A stretch of DNA of 64,000 bases, taken from positions 56,573 through 120,572 of the forward strand of contig NZ_JARVKY010000025.1 of the NCBI RefSeq assembly GCF_029813785.1. The letters are read 5' to 3'. A model generated the notes under the pieces. It was given only the letters and a program-made list of their open reading frames with translations, was not told the DNA's origin and made no database searches. Position 1 is the first letter of the stretch. Each line of letters begins with the position of its first letter. The stretch is from Streptomyces sp. DH41. GTDB taxonomy: Bacteria; Actinomycetota; Actinomycetes; Streptomycetales; Streptomycetaceae. The position numbers and the translations under genes were made by a program. Positions 52,210-60,836 of the stretch are shown in pieces.

Positions 52210-52828
52210 CCCGTCCCTGCCCCCGTCCCCGTACGCCTCCCGCGTCGCCGTCCACGAGCAGGAGCTCGCCGGCTTCGGCACCGTCCGCGTCCTCCCCCTC
52301 GACGCCGCCGTGGACGCCGCCGTGGTCCACCGCTGGGTGAGCGAGGAGCGGGCCGCCTTCTGGGGCATGAACGACCTCACCCCGGAACAGGTCGCCGAGA
52401 CCTACGCCTTCATGGACACGCTCGACACCCACCACGCCTACCTGGTGGTGAAGGACGGCGCGCCCGTCGCCGTGTTCCAGACCTACGAGCCCGGGGCCGA
52501 CCGGGTCAGCGAGTGCTACGACGTCGAACCCGGCGACATCGGCGTACACCTGCTGCTCGCCCCCGCCGGGCCCGAGGGCGCGCGGCCCGGCTGGACCGCC
52601 GCGCTGGCGGGGGCCCTGATGGCGTACGTCCTGCTGGGACTGGGCCGGAAGCGGATCGTGGTCGACCCGGACGTCGGCAACGAGAAGGCGATCGCGCGCT
52701 TCCTCAAGCAGGGCTTCACCGCCGGACCGGCGGTCGTGCTGCCCGAGGTCGACCTGCCGGACGTGTACCTGCCGGAGAAGAAGGCGCAACTCGCCTTCCT
52801 CCGCCGGGAGGTAGCCTTCCCGGCGTGA
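52202..52828 (+). CDS. siderophore-type GNAT N-acyltransferase (IucB/AlcB/MbtK-like)
   Basis: A 208-residue GNAT protein. HRWVSEERAAFWGMNDLTPE is the start typical of acyltransferases that acylate N-hydroxylysine, N-hydroxyornithine or N-hydroxy-diamines in hydroxamate siderophores; GDIGVHLLLAP and RIVVDPDVGNEKAIARFLKQGF supply the acyl-CoA site. The start overlaps the acylase stop, so acylation and deacylation enzymes are translationally coupled. No hydroxylase or NIS synthetase is in the window, which argues against a full biosynthetic cluster. Confidence 0.9.
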   Translation: MSDPSLPPSPYASRVAVHEQELAGFGTVRVLPLDAAVDAAVVHRWVSEERAAFWGMNDLTPEQVAETYAFMDTLDTHHAYLVVKDGAPVAVFQTYEPGADRVSECYDVEPGDIGVHLLLAPAGPEGARPGWTAALAGALMAYVLLGLGRKRIVVDPDVGNEKAIARFLKQGFTAGPAVVLPEVDLPDVYLPEKKAQLAFLRREVAFPA

Positions 52829-53319
52829 CACCGCCCCCGCCGACCGCCGAGGACCTGATCGCGCACTACGGACTGGAGCCGATCCCCCGTGAGGGCGGCC
52901 TGTTCCGGCGTACCTGGGCCGGCCCCGAGCGCCCGGACGGACGCCCGGCGGGCTCGGCCATCGTGGCGCTGCTGACCGCCCGTCCGGGTGACTTCTCCGC
53001 CCTGCACCGCCTGCCTTTCGACGAGGTCTGGCACTTCTACCTCGGCGACCCGCTGGAACTGCTGCTCCTCGCCCCGGACGGCGGCGCGCGTACGGCGGTG
53101 CTGGGACCGGACGTGCTCGGCGGACAGCACGTGCAGTTCACCGTCCCCGCCGGCACCTGGATGGGCGGCCGGGTGGCCGAGGGCGGCACATGGTCGTTCT
53201 TCGGGTGCACGATGGCGCCCGGATTCACCTACGGGGACTACGAGCACGGCGACGCGGCCGGCCTCACGGCGCGCTATCCGGCGGCGGCCGAGCGGATCGT
53301 GGAACTCTGCCGCCCATGA
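52825..53319 (+). CDS. DUF985 cupin protein
   Basis: A 164-residue cupin of the DUF985 group: EDLIAHYGLEPIPREGGLFRRTW, SALHRLPFDEVWHFYLGDPLELLLL, a conserved Gln/Val strand, and WSFFGCTMAPGFTYGDYEHG. The GTGA overlap with the acyltransferase makes it the third gene of the iron-box operon. Cupins of this group have no defined reaction; a metal or sugar-like ligand is possible. Confidence 0.87.
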   Translation: MTPPPPTAEDLIAHYGLEPIPREGGLFRRTWAGPERPDGRPAGSAIVALLTARPGDFSALHRLPFDEVWHFYLGDPLELLLLAPDGGARTAVLGPDVLGGQHVQFTVPAGTWMGGRVAEGGTWSFFGCTMAPGFTYGDYEHGDAAGLTARYPAAAERIVELCRP

Positions 53320-54149
53320 CTCTCCTCGACGGTCAGGTCGCTCTGGTCACCGGCGCGGGCGGCGGCATCGGCCGGGGCGTCGCGCTGCGGTTCGCCGAGG
53401 AGGGCGCGGCGGTCGCGGTGCACTGCCGTACGGCGGTGGAGGCGGCGCGGGACGTGGCCGCGCGGATCCGGGAGCGCGGCGGACGGGCCACGGTCCTGCG
53501 GGCCGACCTCACCGACGAGGACGCCTGCCGGCGCCTGGTCGAGGAGGCCGCCGACTGGGGCGGGGGCCGTGGGGGACGCGAGGGGCGTGGGGGACAGGGA
53601 GGACAGGGAGGACAGGGAGGACAGGGAGGTCGAGGGGGGCGGTTGACGGCGCTGGTCAACAACGCGGGCGTGCAGCCGTTGAGGGAGCTGCCCGGTATGA
53701 CGGCCACCGAGTGGCGGACGGTGGTGGACACCAACCTCACCAGTGTCTTCGCGTGCACACAGGCCGCCGCCCGGATCATGCGGGCCCAGGGCGGCGGCAC
53801 GGTCACCCACATCGCGTCCATCGAGGCGGGCGCCCCCGCACCCGCCCACGCGCACTACAGCGCCTCCAAGGCGGCGGTCGTGATGCACGCCCGTTCGGCC
53901 GCGCTGGAGTACGGCCCGTGGGGAGTGAGGGTCAACACCGTCTCGCCCGGCCTCATCGACCGGGAAGGGCTGGCCGGCGCCTGGCCGGACGGCGTCCGCA
54001 GGTGGCGGGAGGCGGCACCCACGGGACGGCTGGGGCGGCCGGAGGACGTGGGCGACGCGTGCGTGTTCCTGGCGTCGCGGCTGGCGTCCTGGGTCACCGG
54101 ACACGACCTCGTGGTGGACGGCGGGATGACGGCCCGCCCGTCGTGGTGA
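53316..54149 (+). CDS. short-chain dehydrogenase/reductase with Gly-rich insertion
   Basis: A 277-residue SDR: the nucleotide-binding TGAGGGIG (about 12-19), NNAG, the catalytic Ser in HIASIEAG, YSASK, and the C-terminal VVDGGMTARPSW. ATGA overlap with the cupin gene makes it the fourth gene of the operon. Between beta-4 and NNAG an insertion of about 28 Gly/Gln/Arg residues is encoded by 9-bp GGACAGGGA repeats, a place where SDRs normally have a short turn. Substrate unknown. Confidence 0.9.
   Translation: MTLLDGQVALVTGAGGGIGRGVALRFAEEGAAVAVHCRTAVEAARDVAARIRERGGRATVLRADLTDEDACRRLVEEAADWGGGRGGREGRGGQGGQGGQGGQGGRGGRLTALVNNAGVQPLRELPGMTATEWRTVVDTNLTSVFACTQAAARIMRAQGGGTVTHIASIEAGAPAPAHAHYSASKAAVVMHARSAALEYGPWGVRVNTVSPGLIDREGLAGAWPDGVRRWREAAPTGRLGRPEDVGDACVFLASRLASWVTGHDLVVDGGMTARPSW
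53578..53640. repeat. 9-bp tandem repeats inside the SDR gene
   Basis: Four to five copies of GGACAGGGA with diverged flanks encode GQG-type residues. The period is in frame, so strain-to-strain length variation is expected. Confidence 0.8.
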
Positions 54150-54314
54150 GGACCCGGCCCGGCATCCGGTGAGTCGACGAGTGAGCCCTCGGTAGGCCTT
54201 CGACGAGTTCACGGGTGATTCCCCGGTGGTCTTCGACGCGTCTTCGGTGAGCGGGACGGAGCCCGCGTCCGTACGTATCCCCGAGGCGGTGGGTCCCGAC
54301 GACGGAGATGCGAC

Positions 54315-56363
54315 GTGAGATGTGGTGGCGGTGCGCGCACCGGAACCCGGGAGCGAGGGGACCGTCGAAGCGGACGGACCCAACGGACCCGAGGGACCCG
54401 ACGACCCCGAGGGACCCGACGGACCCGACGGGGAGTTCAGGGACTGGTGCTGCTGGGCGCCGTGCTGGTCCTGTTCGTCCTCGGTGGCGCGGGACCGGCG
54501 TCCGCCCACGCCGCTCTGCGCTCCACCGACCCCGAGGACGGCAGCGTCCTCCAGCGGGCCCCCCGCCACGTCACCCTGACGTTCACCGAGTCCGTCGGCC
54601 TGCGCGACGACTCCTTCCGCGTCCTCGACCCCGGCGGCCACCGGGTGCGCACGGGGGATGCCGGGCGGGCGGACGGTCGTTCCGACACGGCCCGCGTCGC
54701 GCTGTCGGGCGAACTCGGCGAGGGCACGTACACCGTGGCCTGGCGGGTGGTGTCGGCCGACAGCCACCCCGTCTCCGGCGCCTTCACCTTCTCGGTCGGC
54801 AAGGCCTCCGCGACGACCGCGTCCGTGGACACCGGCCCCACCGAGAACCCGCTGACCGCCACCCTCCACAAGATCGCCCGCTACCTCTCCTACCTCGCCG
54901 CCGCCCTGCTCATCGGCACCGCCGCCTTCGTCGCCCTGTGCCGGCCGCCGGATCCCGCCCCGCTGCGCCGCCCGCTGGTGGCGGGCTGGTGGACCCTGCT
55001 GGGGGCCACCGTCGCCCTGCTGGTGCTACGTGCCCCGTACGAGGCGGGTACGGGGCCGTCGACCGCCCTCGACGCCGACGTGCTCGGCGGCACCCTCACG
55101 ACCCGGCCCGGCGTGTTGCTGGTGGTCAGGCTGGCGCTGCTCGTGCCGTTCGCGCTGTTCCTGCTCCGCACGGCCCGCGGGGACCGTCACCGGGAGCGCA
55201 CTGCCCTCGCCGCGGCCGGCGCGGCGCCGACGATCGGCCTCGCCGCCGCCGGGGGTGCCGTGTCGGCGGTCGGCCTCGCCCTGACCTGGGCCGCCGCCGA
55301 GCACGCCTCCGCCGGGATCCAGGTGCCGGTCGCGATGACGTCGTCCGTGCTGCATCTGCTGGCCACCGCGGTCTGGCTCGGCGGTCTCGTGGCCCTGCTC
55401 CTCACCCTGCGCGGCCGTCCGGACGCCGGCACGGTCGCGCGCTTCTCCCGGATCGCCTTCGTCTCCGTGACCGTCCTGGTCGTCACCGGCGTCTACCAGT
55501 CCTGGCGCGGCCTCGGCTCCTGGCCGGCGCTCACGGAGACGACGTACGGCAGGCTGCTGCTGGCGAAGCTGGCCGGGGTGGCCGTGCTGCTGGCCGCGGC
55601 GGCGGTCTCGCGACGGTGGACGGCCGCGTGGGTGGCGGCGGCAGGCGTGGCGGGGGCGGGGGCGGGGACGAGCGCGGAGACGAGCGTGGAGACGGCCGTA
55701 CGTGAGCGCGTACCTGAGCGGGTGCCGGAGCCGATGGGCGGGCCACCGGCGCGGGCGATGCCGGAGCCGCCCGAACCCGGAGCGTCCGAACCGGGAGCGC
55801 CTGAACCGGGACTGTCCCAACCGGGAGAGTCCGAACCGGGACTCTCCCGACCGGAACCGCCCGTCGACGGGGACGCACACCGCCGGGGGCTGCGCCGGTC
55901 CGTCCTGGTCGAGGCCGTCGTCGCGGCCGTGGTCCTGGTGGTCACGACCGTGCTCACCGGCACCCTGCCGGGCAGGGCCGCGGACGAGGCGGCGGCACGG
56001 GCCGTACCGGCGGGCGGAGTGCTGCCCGCGTCCGTCACCACGATCCCCTTCGACGTCGGCAGCTCCGGCCGGGGCACGGTCCAGATCACCCTGGACCCCG
56101 GCCGCACCGGCGACAACGCCGTGCAGGCCGTGGTCTTCGGCCCCGACGGCAGCCTGGCCGCCGTACCCGAACTGCGCCTCTCCTTCACCCTGCCCGACCG
56201 CGAGGTCGGCCCGATCGACGCGGAACTCGTCGACCGGGGCGGCTACTGGAGCGCCAACTCCCTCACCCTCCCCCTCCCCGGCACCTGGACGATGAAGACG
56301 ACGGTCCGGGTGTCGGAGATCGACCAGGTGAGCGAGACGAGGAGGATCCGGATCGAGCGGTAG
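54315..56363 (+). CDS. CopC-CopD fusion copper-resistance-type membrane protein
   Basis: A 682-residue protein. A Thr/Arg/Gly repeat-rich leader (1-40) is followed by a signal-like helix and a CopC domain (about 64-165) with the copper-ligand His positions SAHAALRSTDP and ADSHPVSG. Next is an eight-helix CopD domain (about 185-430), an EPG-rich linker of short tandem repeats, one more helix (about 525-545) and a beta-rich C-terminal domain. CopC-CopD proteins bind and import or store copper for cuproenzymes. GTG follows CGGAG at 8 bases. No copper operon partners are adjacent. Confidence 0.9.
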   Translation: MRCGGGARTGTRERGDRRSGRTQRTRGTRRPRGTRRTRRGVQGLVLLGAVLVLFVLGGAGPASAHAALRSTDPEDGSVLQRAPRHVTLTFTESVGLRDDSFRVLDPGGHRVRTGDAGRADGRSDTARVALSGELGEGTYTVAWRVVSADSHPVSGAFTFSVGKASATTASVDTGPTENPLTATLHKIARYLSYLAAALLIGTAAFVALCRPPDPAPLRRPLVAGWWTLLGATVALLVLRAPYEAGTGPSTALDADVLGGTLTTRPGVLLVVRLALLVPFALFLLRTARGDRHRERTALAAAGAAPTIGLAAAGGAVSAVGLALTWAAAEHASAGIQVPVAMTSSVLHLLATAVWLGGLVALLLTLRGRPDAGTVARFSRIAFVSVTVLVVTGVYQSWRGLGSWPALTETTYGRLLLAKLAGVAVLLAAAAVSRRWTAAWVAAAGVAGAGAGTSAETSVETAVRERVPERVPEPMGGPPARAMPEPPEPGASEPGAPEPGLSQPGESEPGLSRPEPPVDGDAHRRGLRRSVLVEAVVAAVVLVVTTVLTGTLPGRAADEAAARAVPAGGVLPASVTTIPFDVGSSGRGTVQITLDPGRTGDNAVQAVVFGPDGSLAAVPELRLSFTLPDREVGPIDAELVDRGGYWSANSLTLPLPGTWTMKTTVRVSEIDQVSETRRIRIER

Positions 56364-56623
56364 CGAACCCGGCGAGACTGCAACTCCCCCGTGAGTGCGG
56401 GGGGACAGGACACCGCTGAGGACCGGTGCGGCCAGCGCGTACGCCGCCCCCGCGGCCACCGCTGTCAGCAACGGCTCGCGCACCCGGCCGAGCCCGACGG
56501 CGAGGATCCGGGTCAGGCTGATGACCACGGTGAGCAGCAGAGGCGTGAGCGGCCTGCCGAGGGCGTCGGTCAGTCCGGTGACCGAGAACGAGTCCCCGCC
56601 GGGCCGCTGGAAGCGAGAAGGCG

Positions 56624-57232
56624 TCAGCGTGCCGCTCGGCGCTCCGCGTTCTCCCGCCACTCCCGGCCGATCGATCGCATCAGGGCCGGGTACACCCCCA
56701 GGTACCGGAAGGGCTTGATGCCGAGCATGTACAGCGAGCCCAGACGGCCGTTGGGCTTCACCAGGACGGCCAGCTGGCCGCGACAGCCGCCGTTCCCGTC
56801 GGGGACCCAGCCGATGTGCAGCACCCCGTGCATGGTCTTGTTGGCGCACTCGGCGGCCCACTCGTCGTGTGTCTGGAAGACCGAGGTGAAGGGTACCGAG
56901 CTGAGATCGGGCCCCCGTGGCCCTTCGCGCAGGTCGTCCGGCAGCCGGTCGCGCAGTGTCGCCACCCGGCCGCCGACGCCCGCCTCCGGCTTGTCCCAGC
57001 CGAGCAGCGCGCCGAGCTTCCAGCGCACCGCGAAGAGAAAGCGGCCCACGGGGTTGCCGCCGTCCGGACCGTCCTCGCCGCCCGCCATCTGCTCGACCAG
57101 ATGGCGCAGGTCGTCCGGACCGCCCGGCGTCGGCAGCGCCCACACGTCCTCGAGCCGGAAGTCGCCGGCGATCTCGTGGATCCGCCAGGGGCGGGACGTG
57201 TGCTCGGCCGAGGGAAGACGCAGATCACTCAT
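56624..57232 (-). CDS. DUF2867-family protein
   Basis: A 202-residue protein with RPWRIHEIAGDFRLEDVWALPTPG, FTSVFQTHDEWAAECANKTMHGVLHIGWV and VLVKPNGRLGSLYMLGIKPFR, as in the DUF2867 group (SRPBCC-like fold suspected, ligand unknown). The start lies next to one of two TATACG-N4-CGTATA operators and is divergent from a TetR gene, so it is probably that repressor's main target. The C-terminus is Arg-rich. Confidence 0.85.
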   Translation of the reverse strand: MSDLRLPSAEHTSRPWRIHEIAGDFRLEDVWALPTPGGPDDLRHLVEQMAGGEDGPDGGNPVGRFLFAVRWKLGALLGWDKPEAGVGGRVATLRDRLPDDLREGPRGPDLSSVPFTSVFQTHDEWAAECANKTMHGVLHIGWVPDGNGGCRGQLAVLVKPNGRLGSLYMLGIKPFRYLGVYPALMRSIGREWRENAERRAAR

Positions 57233-57246
57233 GGCAGCTTCCTGTC

Positions 57247-57297
57247 TATACGGTGGCGTATAGACCGAGCATAGACTGATCTATACGCCTCCGTATA
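57247..57297. promoter_or_regulatory. two TATACG-N4-CGTATA operators
   Basis: TATACGGTGGCGTATA (57247-57262) and TATACGCCTCCGTATA (57282-57297) lie 35 bases apart and are themselves mirror-related, in the promoter gap between the divergent DUF2867 and TetR genes. Confidence 0.9.
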
Positions 57298-57327
57298 TTG
57301 ATCGGGGCGTGTGAGGAGCGACACGGC

Positions 57328-57891
57328 ATGGGAGCGATCCGTACACCGCGGGACAAGTGGATCGAGGAGGGGCTCCGTACGCTCGCCGCCGGCGGCCCCG
57401 AGGCTGTCCGGGTCGAGGTCCTCGCCCAGGCGCTCGGCGTCAGCAAGGGCGGCTTCTACGGCTACTTCCGCAACCGCGCCGCCCTCCTGGAGGAGATGCT
57501 CGACGCTTGGGAGCGCGGGGTCACCGAGGGCGTCATCGACCGCATCGAGCGCGACGGAGGCGATGCCCGCGAGCGACTCGGACGCCTCTTCGACTTCGTG
57601 GGGTCGGGCGGAGCGCCCCTGACCGGCGCCGGGGTCGAACTCGCGATCCGCGACTGGGCCCGGCGCGACGAAGGCGTCGCCCGGCGCCTCCGCCGGGCCG
57701 ACAACCGCCGCATGGACTACCTGCGCGAGCTCTACGGAGCCTTCTGCCCGGACGAGGGCGACGTCGAGGCCCGCTGCCTGATCACCTTCTCGCTGCGCAT
57801 CGGCGACCACCTCATCGCGGCCGACAACGGCCCGCGCGACCGCGCGGAAGTCCTCGCCGCGGTCAGGGACCGGTTGCTGAGCTCGAGCTAG
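57328..57891 (+). CDS. TetR-family regulator
   Basis: A 187-residue regulator with the helix-turn-helix VRVEVLAQALGVSKGGFYGYFRNRAALLEEML and a mostly helical ligand domain (RDWARRDEGVARRLRRADNRRMDYL). ATG 57328 follows GAGGAG at 9 bases; an earlier ATG at 57298 would overlap the operator and lacks a ribosome site. It likely represses itself and the divergent DUF2867 gene. Confidence 0.92.
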   Translation: MGAIRTPRDKWIEEGLRTLAAGGPEAVRVEVLAQALGVSKGGFYGYFRNRAALLEEMLDAWERGVTEGVIDRIERDGGDARERLGRLFDFVGSGGAPLTGAGVELAIRDWARRDEGVARRLRRADNRRMDYLRELYGAFCPDEGDVEARCLITFSLRIGDHLIAADNGPRDRAEVLAAVRDRLLSSS

Positions 57892-57892
57892 C

Positions 57893-57934
57893 AAGTCGAA
57901 GGGCCCCGCAGCAAGCTGCGGGGCCCTTCGACTT
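57893..57934. terminator. 20-bp-stem bidirectional terminator
   Basis: A perfect 20-bp stem from AAGTCGAAGGGCCCCGCAGC with a minimal AA loop, between the TetR gene and the convergent tRNA-Ser(GGA). Confidence 0.95.
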
Positions 57935-57954
57935 CGTGCCCGGTGAGGCACTGG

Positions 57955-58039
57955 CGGAGGATACGAGATTCGAACTCGTGAGGGGTTGCCCCCAACACGC
58001 TTTCCAAGCGTGCGCCCTAGGCCTCTAGGCGAATCCTCC
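57955..58039 (-). tRNA. tRNA-Ser(GGA)
   Basis: An 85-nt type II tRNA on the minus strand: acceptor GGAGGAT/ATCCTCC, anticodon GGA in a TTGGAAA loop, long variable arm, T-arm GTTCGAATC, no encoded CCA. Confidence 0.97.
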
Positions 58040-58111
58040 GCAGAGAACATTACATGACGTCGGAGAGTGCTTGCGAACTCGTTCTCGGGGCCCCACATCG
58101 GGTAACGTGTG

Positions 58112-58201
58112 GCTCAGCCCCTCACGCGGCGCTATCTGACTGAACTCCCCCAGGGCCGGAAGGCAGCAAGGGTAGGTTGGCTCTGGCGGGTGCGTGGGGG
58201 G
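58112..58201 (+). ncRNA. ffs: signal recognition particle RNA (4.5S type)
   Basis: The hallmark CAGGGCCGGAAGGCAGCAAG (58151-58170) carries the GGAA tetraloop and the asymmetric-loop sequence bound by Ffh. Distal arms GCCCCTCACGC and GCGTGGGGGGC pair to close the hairpin. The position directly upstream of dnaX is a common bacterial arrangement. Exact ends are approximate. Confidence 0.9.
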
Positions 58202-58287
58202 CGCTTGCGTTCGTGGCGCGGTCCGGTTGTCGGTGCGCGGTTCGGTGTGCGGACCGGTTGTCGGTGGGCGCCTATAACCTCGTATGC

Positions 58288-60684
58288 GTGTCGTCTCTCG
58301 CGCTCTACCGCCGTTACCGCCCGGAGTCCTTCGCCGAGGTCATCGGTCAGGGGCATGTCACTGACCCGCTGCAGCAGGCGCTGCGGAACAACCGGGTCAA
58401 TCACGCGTACCTGTTCAGCGGTCCGCGAGGATGCGGCAAGACGACCAGCGCGCGGATCCTGGCGCGCTGTCTGAACTGCGAGCAGGGCCCCACCCCGACG
58501 CCGTGCGGAGAGTGCCAGTCGTGCCGCGACCTCGCGCGCAACGGACCGGGTTCCATCGACGTCATCGAGATCGACGCCGCCTCGCACGGTGGCGTGGACG
58601 ATGCCCGTGACCTGCGTGAGAAGGCCTTCTTCGGGCCCGCCTCCAGCCGGTACAAGATCTACATCATCGACGAGGCCCACATGGTCTCCCCGCAGGGCTT
58701 CAACGCCCTGCTGAAGGTCGTCGAGGAGCCCCCGGAGCATCTGAAGTTCATCTTCGCCACCACCGAGCCCGAGAAGGTCATCGGGACCATCAGGTCGCGG
58801 ACCCACCACTACCCCTTCCGGCTCGTGCCGCCCGGCACCCTGCGCGACTACCTCGGCGAGGTGTGCGGCAAGGAGCAGATCCCGGTCGCCGACGGCGTGC
58901 TGCCGCTGGTGGTGCGGGCCGGCGCGGGATCCGTCCGGGACTCCATGTCCGTCATGGACCAGCTGCTCGCGGGCGCCGGTGCCGACGGTGTGACGTACGA
59001 CATGACGACCTCCCTGCTCGGCTACACGGACGGCTCGCTGCTCGACTCCGTCGTCGAGTCGTTCGTCTCCGGGGACGGCTCGGCCGCCTTCGAGGTCGTG
59101 GACCGGGTGATCGAGGGCGGCAACGACCCGCGGCGCTTCGTCACCGATCTGCTGGAGCGACTCCGCGACCTGGTGATCCTCGCCGCCGTGCCCGACGCGG
59201 CGGACAAGGGGCTCATCGACGCCCCGGCCGACGTCCTCGAGCGGATGCAGGCCCAGGCGCGGTCCTTCGGCGCCGCCGAGCTGAGCCGCGCCGCCGACAT
59301 CGTCAACGAGGGACTCACCGAGATGCGCGGCGCCCACTCGCCGCGCCTCCAGATGGAGCTGATCTGCGCGCGCGTGCTGCTGCCCGCCGCGTACGGCGAC
59401 GAGCGCTCGGTGATGGCCCGCCTGGACCGGATCGAGCGCGGTGTGCAGTTCTCCGCGGGTGCCGGGGCTCCTGCCATGGGCTACGTGCCCGGACCCGAGG
59501 CGCATGCGGGTGCGGGTGCGGGAGCCGGGGGCGTCGCGGCCGTCGCCGCGCCGGTTCCGCCGGGCGGCGGGCCCGCCGCGGCCCGCGCGGCGGTACGGGC
59601 TCCTGGGCCCGGTGGCGGTGCCCCGGCGCCCGGTCAGAGCGGCTCGCCTTCAGAGGCGGCTGCGGGTGCCGGTGCTGCACCTGGTGCCGCTGCCGGTGCG
59701 GGGCCCGCTCCTGACGAAGGCGGCGGTCCCGCTGGCGGCAGGCAGCCGCAGGCCGCCCCCGCGCCTCCTTCCGCCCCCGCGCCTCCTTCCGCTCCCGCTG
59801 CGGCGCCCGCCCCGGCGCCCGCGCCCGGTGCCTGGCCGACCACGGCTCCCGCGGGTGGCGGGCGGCGCCCCGGAGGGTGGCCCACGGCGGCACCCGCGGG
59901 CGGCGGTCAATCCCGGACGCCTGCCGATCCCGATCCCGGTCCCGTCTCGGCCCAGGGTCCGGCTCCGACTCCGGCCGCGGTTCCGGCATCCGATCCGGCG
60001 GCTTCCGCGGCCGCGCCCGCCCCCGCCTCTCCGCCGCCGGGCGCGGGAGTCGACCCCCGCACGATCTGGCCCAACATCCTGGAGGCGGTCAAGAACCGCC
60101 GCCGGTTCACCTGGATCCTGCTCAGCCAGAACGCCCAGGTGACCGGCTTCGACGGCACATCCCTCCAGATCGGGTTCGTCAACGCCGGTGCTCGCGACAA
60201 CTTCCTGAGCAGCGGCAGCGAGGACGTGCTGCGGCAGGCTCTGGCCGAGCAGTTCAACGTGCAGTGGAAGGTCGAGGCGGTCGTCGATCCCTCCGGCGGC
60301 TCGGCATCCCCGCCCCCGGCCGGGCCCTCCGGCGGTTATGGCGGTCCCGGTGCCGGTGGTGGCGGCTTCGACGGTGGCGGCGGTGGCAGCGGTGGTGGCG
60401 GTGGCGGCTTCGGGGGCGGTGCGCCCGCGCAGCGTCCGTCTGCGCCCTCGCCCGCGGCCCCGCCTCCACAGGCCGCGCCCGCCCCGCCGGGACCGACGTC
60501 AGGGCAGGCGTCCGCGTCCGCCCCCGCGCCCCGGCCCCCGGCGCCCGCTCCGCGCCCGGTCTCCCCTGAGGACGACATCCCCGAGGACGACGACCCAGAC
60601 CTCGACGAGTCGGCCCTCTCCGGCAAGGAACTGCTGGTGCGCGAGCTGGGAGCGTCGGTGGTCGAGGAGATCCCGCACGAGTAG
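58288..60684 (+). CDS. dnaX: DNA polymerase III subunits gamma and tau
   Basis: A 798-residue clamp-loader ATPase. Walker A GPRGCGKT (about 45-52), a zinc module with four cysteines (CLNCEQGPTPTPCGECQSC), Walker B IIDEAH and sensor FATTEP are followed by the lid and collar (about 180-380). A long Ala/Pro/Gly-rich linker, a tau-like domain (PRTIWPNILEAVKNRRRFTW) and another Gly/Pro tract precede the acidic C-terminus DDDPDLDESALSGKELLVRE. The GTG at 58288 starts VSSLALYRRYRP, the usual DnaX beginning; no ribosome site is evident and TATAAC lies just upstream, so it may be leaderless. Confidence 0.95.
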   Translation: MSSLALYRRYRPESFAEVIGQGHVTDPLQQALRNNRVNHAYLFSGPRGCGKTTSARILARCLNCEQGPTPTPCGECQSCRDLARNGPGSIDVIEIDAASHGGVDDARDLREKAFFGPASSRYKIYIIDEAHMVSPQGFNALLKVVEEPPEHLKFIFATTEPEKVIGTIRSRTHHYPFRLVPPGTLRDYLGEVCGKEQIPVADGVLPLVVRAGAGSVRDSMSVMDQLLAGAGADGVTYDMTTSLLGYTDGSLLDSVVESFVSGDGSAAFEVVDRVIEGGNDPRRFVTDLLERLRDLVILAAVPDAADKGLIDAPADVLERMQAQARSFGAAELSRAADIVNEGLTEMRGAHSPRLQMELICARVLLPAAYGDERSVMARLDRIERGVQFSAGAGAPAMGYVPGPEAHAGAGAGAGGVAAVAAPVPPGGGPAAARAAVRAPGPGGGAPAPGQSGSPSEAAAGAGAAPGAAAGAGPAPDEGGGPAGGRQPQAAPAPPSAPAPPSAPAAAPAPAPAPGAWPTTAPAGGGRRPGGWPTAAPAGGGQSRTPADPDPGPVSAQGPAPTPAAVPASDPAASAAAPAPASPPPGAGVDPRTIWPNILEAVKNRRRFTWILLSQNAQVTGFDGTSLQIGFVNAGARDNFLSSGSEDVLRQALAEQFNVQWKVEAVVDPSGGSASPPPAGPSGGYGGPGAGGGGFDGGGGGSGGGGGGFGGGAPAQRPSAPSPAAPPPQAAPAPPGPTSGQASASAPAPRPPAPAPRPVSPEDDIPEDDDPDLDESALSGKELLVRELGASVVEEIPHE

Positions 60685-60836
60685 CGGACGACCTGCGGAT
60701 CCGGCGGTCCAAGGCGGTCCAGGGCCGTCCTGGAGGACTGCTGGAGGCTGCCCTGGAGGAACGTACAAGCCCGCGAGCCCCGCTCCTTCGGAAGCCCGCA
60801 CAAACCGCACCGGCCCGTTCCCATTAGGCTGACCCC

